NCBI GenBank assembly: GCA_963755695.1
Contig: CAVWLB010000010.1
Span: 310,001-374,000 of the forward strand
Direction of reading: 5' to 3'
Length of the DNA stretch: 64,000 bases
Origin: QHWT01 sp963755695
Lineage (GTDB): Bacteria; Acidobacteriota; Vicinamibacteria; Vicinamibacterales; 2-12-FULL-66-21
The notes under the pieces: model-generated
Database searches by the model: none
Seen by the model: only the letters and a program-made list of their open reading frames with translations
Told to the model about the DNA's origin: nothing
Position numbers and translations under genes: made by a program
Shown here: one piece after another, positions 62,100-64,000 of the stretch
Position numbering within the stretch: the stretch's first letter is position 1
Layout: every line of letters begins with the position of its first letter

Positions 62100-64000
62100 T
62101 TGGCCCTCGTTCCCGGCACGCGCATCGGCCCGTATGAGATCACTTCACAGATCGGTGTGGGTGGCATGGGCGAGGTGTATCGCGCCAAGGACACGCGGCT
62201 CGGACGCTCCGTTGCGATCAAGATTCTTTCCCCCGGAATCGTGGGCGATGCCGATCGCCGGTCGCGCTTCGAGCGCGAGGCGCGAGCTATCGCGTCGCTG
62301 AATCATCCCCACATCTGTACAGTCCACGACGTGGGACGAGAACGCCCCTCGGATACCGCCGACGAGGTGGAATTCCTCGTCATGGAACTGATCGAGGGAG
62401 AGACGCTCGCCGCGCGGCTCGCGCGCCGCTGACGCCGTCAGAGATCCGTGGGTACGCGCTGCAGATTGCCGGCGCGTTGGATCGTGCGCACCGCGAGGGC
62501 ATCGTCCATCGGGATCTCAAGCCCGCGAACATCATGTTGACGCGGAGCGGCGCGCCGCACCAGGGGATCTCGCAGGTAAAGCTGCTCGACTTCGGGCTCG
62601 CGCGGCTTCGCGCGGATCCCGCTGCCGCCCTGAATGGACAGACCCGCAGCGGGTCGGTGACGGCCGCGGGGCTCGTCGTCGGAACACGACAGTACATTGC
62701 GCCCGAGCAACTCGAGGGCAAGGCAGTTGACGCGCGGGCGGACGTTTTTGCGTTCGGGGCGGTCCTCTACGAGATGGCTGCCCGCCGGCGCGCGTTCGAT
62801 GCCTCGAGCGATGCGGGCGTGATTGCCGCCATTCTGCAGTCGGACCCACCGCCGCTGGATCCGTCCCGCGTGCCCTCCTCGCTCGCGCGGATCGTCCGCA
62901 TTTGTCTCGACAAGGATCCGGCGAACCGGTGGTCCACGGCGCACGACGTCGTGCTCGCGCTGCAGGGGAGCGAGGATGGCCCAGCCGCCGTCGTACCGGC
63001 GGCGCTGCCCAGGCGGAATCGCGAGAGCCTTGCGCGAGGCGCTGCCGCTCTGGTGGTCATCGTTGCCGCCGGGCTGGTCTTCCAGGCACGCAAGCCTTCG
63101 ACGACGCTGCCGCTCGACGTCGTATCGATGGTACCACCGGGCGGGACGACGCTCGTCGCGGGCGAAGCGGCGCAGATCTCGCCCGACGGGCGCCAGATCG
63201 CCTTCGTCGCGAGCGACGCGTCAGGCCGCAGTCTTCTCTATGTGCGGCCGCGCGATTCGAGCGTGGCGCGTCCTCTGCCCGAGACCGACGACGCGACGCA
63301 TCCCTTCTGGTCGCCTGACAGCCGGTCACTGGGCTTTTTCGCCAGGGGTTCCCTGCGAAGGATTGCGATAGCGGGTGGACCGCCGCAGGCGATTGCACCC
63401 GCGAGCGTGTCGCGCGGCGGCAGTTGGAGCCGGGACAACCAGATTCTGTTTCTGCGATGGCCGGGCGCGCCGATGTCGGTCGTGTCGGCCGACGGCGGCG
63501 CGGTGTCGGAGGTGCCCGCCAACAAGACCATCCTCGAGCGCCGCTGGTTCCCATCGTTCCTGCCCGACAGCCGGCACTACATGTTCGTGGGCTGGGAGAC
63601 GAAGCAGGTCGAGCCGTCAATCAAGGTGGGATCGCTGATTCGACCGACATCAAAGAACTCGTCAAGTCTCGGACTAGCGCAGCCTACGTCGAGCGCGGCT
63701 ATCTCCTGTTCAGCCGGGAAGGCTCCTTGATGGCGCAGCCATTCGACGCTCGGCGGATCGAGCTTGCCGGCGAGGCGGTTCGCCTCGCGGAGAACGTCGG
63801 CTATAACGCCATCACGTATCAGGGATTCTTTTCCGCGTCCAACGACGGCTCAGTGGCCTATCTCGGTGGCGATCCCGGCTGGGATCTCGTCTGGTTCGAT
63901 CGGTCGGGCCGGCGGCTCGAACGAGCCGGTCCCCCCGCACGCTACAACTCGCTGTGTCTCTCTGCCGATGGCCGCCGCATCGTGTACGACAGCGGTGACG
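62100..64000 (+). CDS. Ser/Thr protein kinase with PD40/WD40-like propeller (partial, frame-disrupted)
   Basis: TTG start at 62100. The N-terminal kinase domain has the glycine loop IGVGGMGEVYRAKD, lysine in VAIKIL, and after a frame break near 62430 the catalytic loop EGIVHRDLKPANIML, LLDFGLARL (DFG), VGTRQYIAPEQLEG and DVFAFGAVLYEMAARRRAF. A single TM helix (GAAALVVIVAAGLVFQA) leads to a periplasmic propeller (AQISPDGRQIAFVASDASGR, HPFWSPDSRSLGFFARGSLR). A second break near 63630 precedes REGSLMAQPFDARRIE and LSADGRRIVYDSGD, and the gene runs off the window. This is the PknB-PD40 type typical of Acidobacteriota: an outside sensor coupled to an inside kinase. Confidence 0.88.

Overview
The window is high-GC bacterial DNA. 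I infer a soil-type Acidobacteriota genome, probably near Vicinamibacteria. The grounds are a PadR regulator next to a MacB/FtsX-like duplicated permease (the acidobacterial 'ADOP' type), a Ser/Thr kinase running into PD40-like repeats, a DUF1844 protein and a PEP-CTERM protein. No rRNA or species marker is present, so this placement is not proven.

Chromosomal left part (1-26,990). On the minus strand lies a ribose-type sugar ABC transporter (binding protein cut by the window edge, permease, double ATPase). It sits beside plus-strand iolD-like and iolE-like genes, which suggests uptake and breakdown of inositol or a related polyol. A tolC / membrane-fusion / RND pump operon (6,122-11,486, minus) follows and is riddled with frame breaks. 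Next come a PAP2 phosphatase, a YncE-like propeller, a GT39-like membrane protein, comEC and mazG (minus). A compact plus-strand housekeeping run follows: DUF1844, metallo-hydrolase, ribF, a small unknown, cysS, a class-III aminotransferase, yraN and a gluzincin/TPR protein. It ends at tRNA-Gly(GCC), three 109-bp tandem repeats and tRNA-Cys(GCA).

Genomic islands (26,992-61,697). The last 46 bases of the tRNA-Cys region recur at 34,396, 49,417 and 61,652. They delimit three islands stacked head to tail at one tRNA gene, each with integrase sequence just inside its left boundary. Island 1 (7.5 kb) carries a frame-broken integrase, an HTH protein, hicBA, an IS630 element, a permease remnant, a tRNA-Asn relic and vapBC. 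Island 2 (15.0 kb) carries a dead integrase tail whose catalytic Tyr is Phe. Next to it is a two-gene cassette: a signal/LysM-like/TM protein followed by an FtsZ/tubulin-superfamily GTPase. The rest holds sugar-utilisation pieces, a large Kelch/Ig-repeat/PxKF surface protein, broken transposases, an HD-type protein and a SEC-C protein. Island 3 (12.2 kb) carries an N-truncated integrase, a PadR-ADOP operon, an ERI1-like exonuclease, IS21 pieces, an RMF-like small protein, a lipid kinase, a PAP2-like membrane protein, a PEP-CTERM protein and a SAP-domain protein.

Chromosomal right part (61,698-64,000). A Ser/Thr protein kinase with a C-terminal propeller runs off the end.

The most interesting module is the FtsZ-like GTPase with its membrane partner, which I read as a possible wall-to-cytoplasm tethered filament system spread on tRNA-Cys islands. 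One warning applies throughout. Many genes are broken by single-base indels, and a large share of those I could resolve have the same form: an extra G before C on the given strand. Some apparent pseudogenes may therefore be consensus errors.
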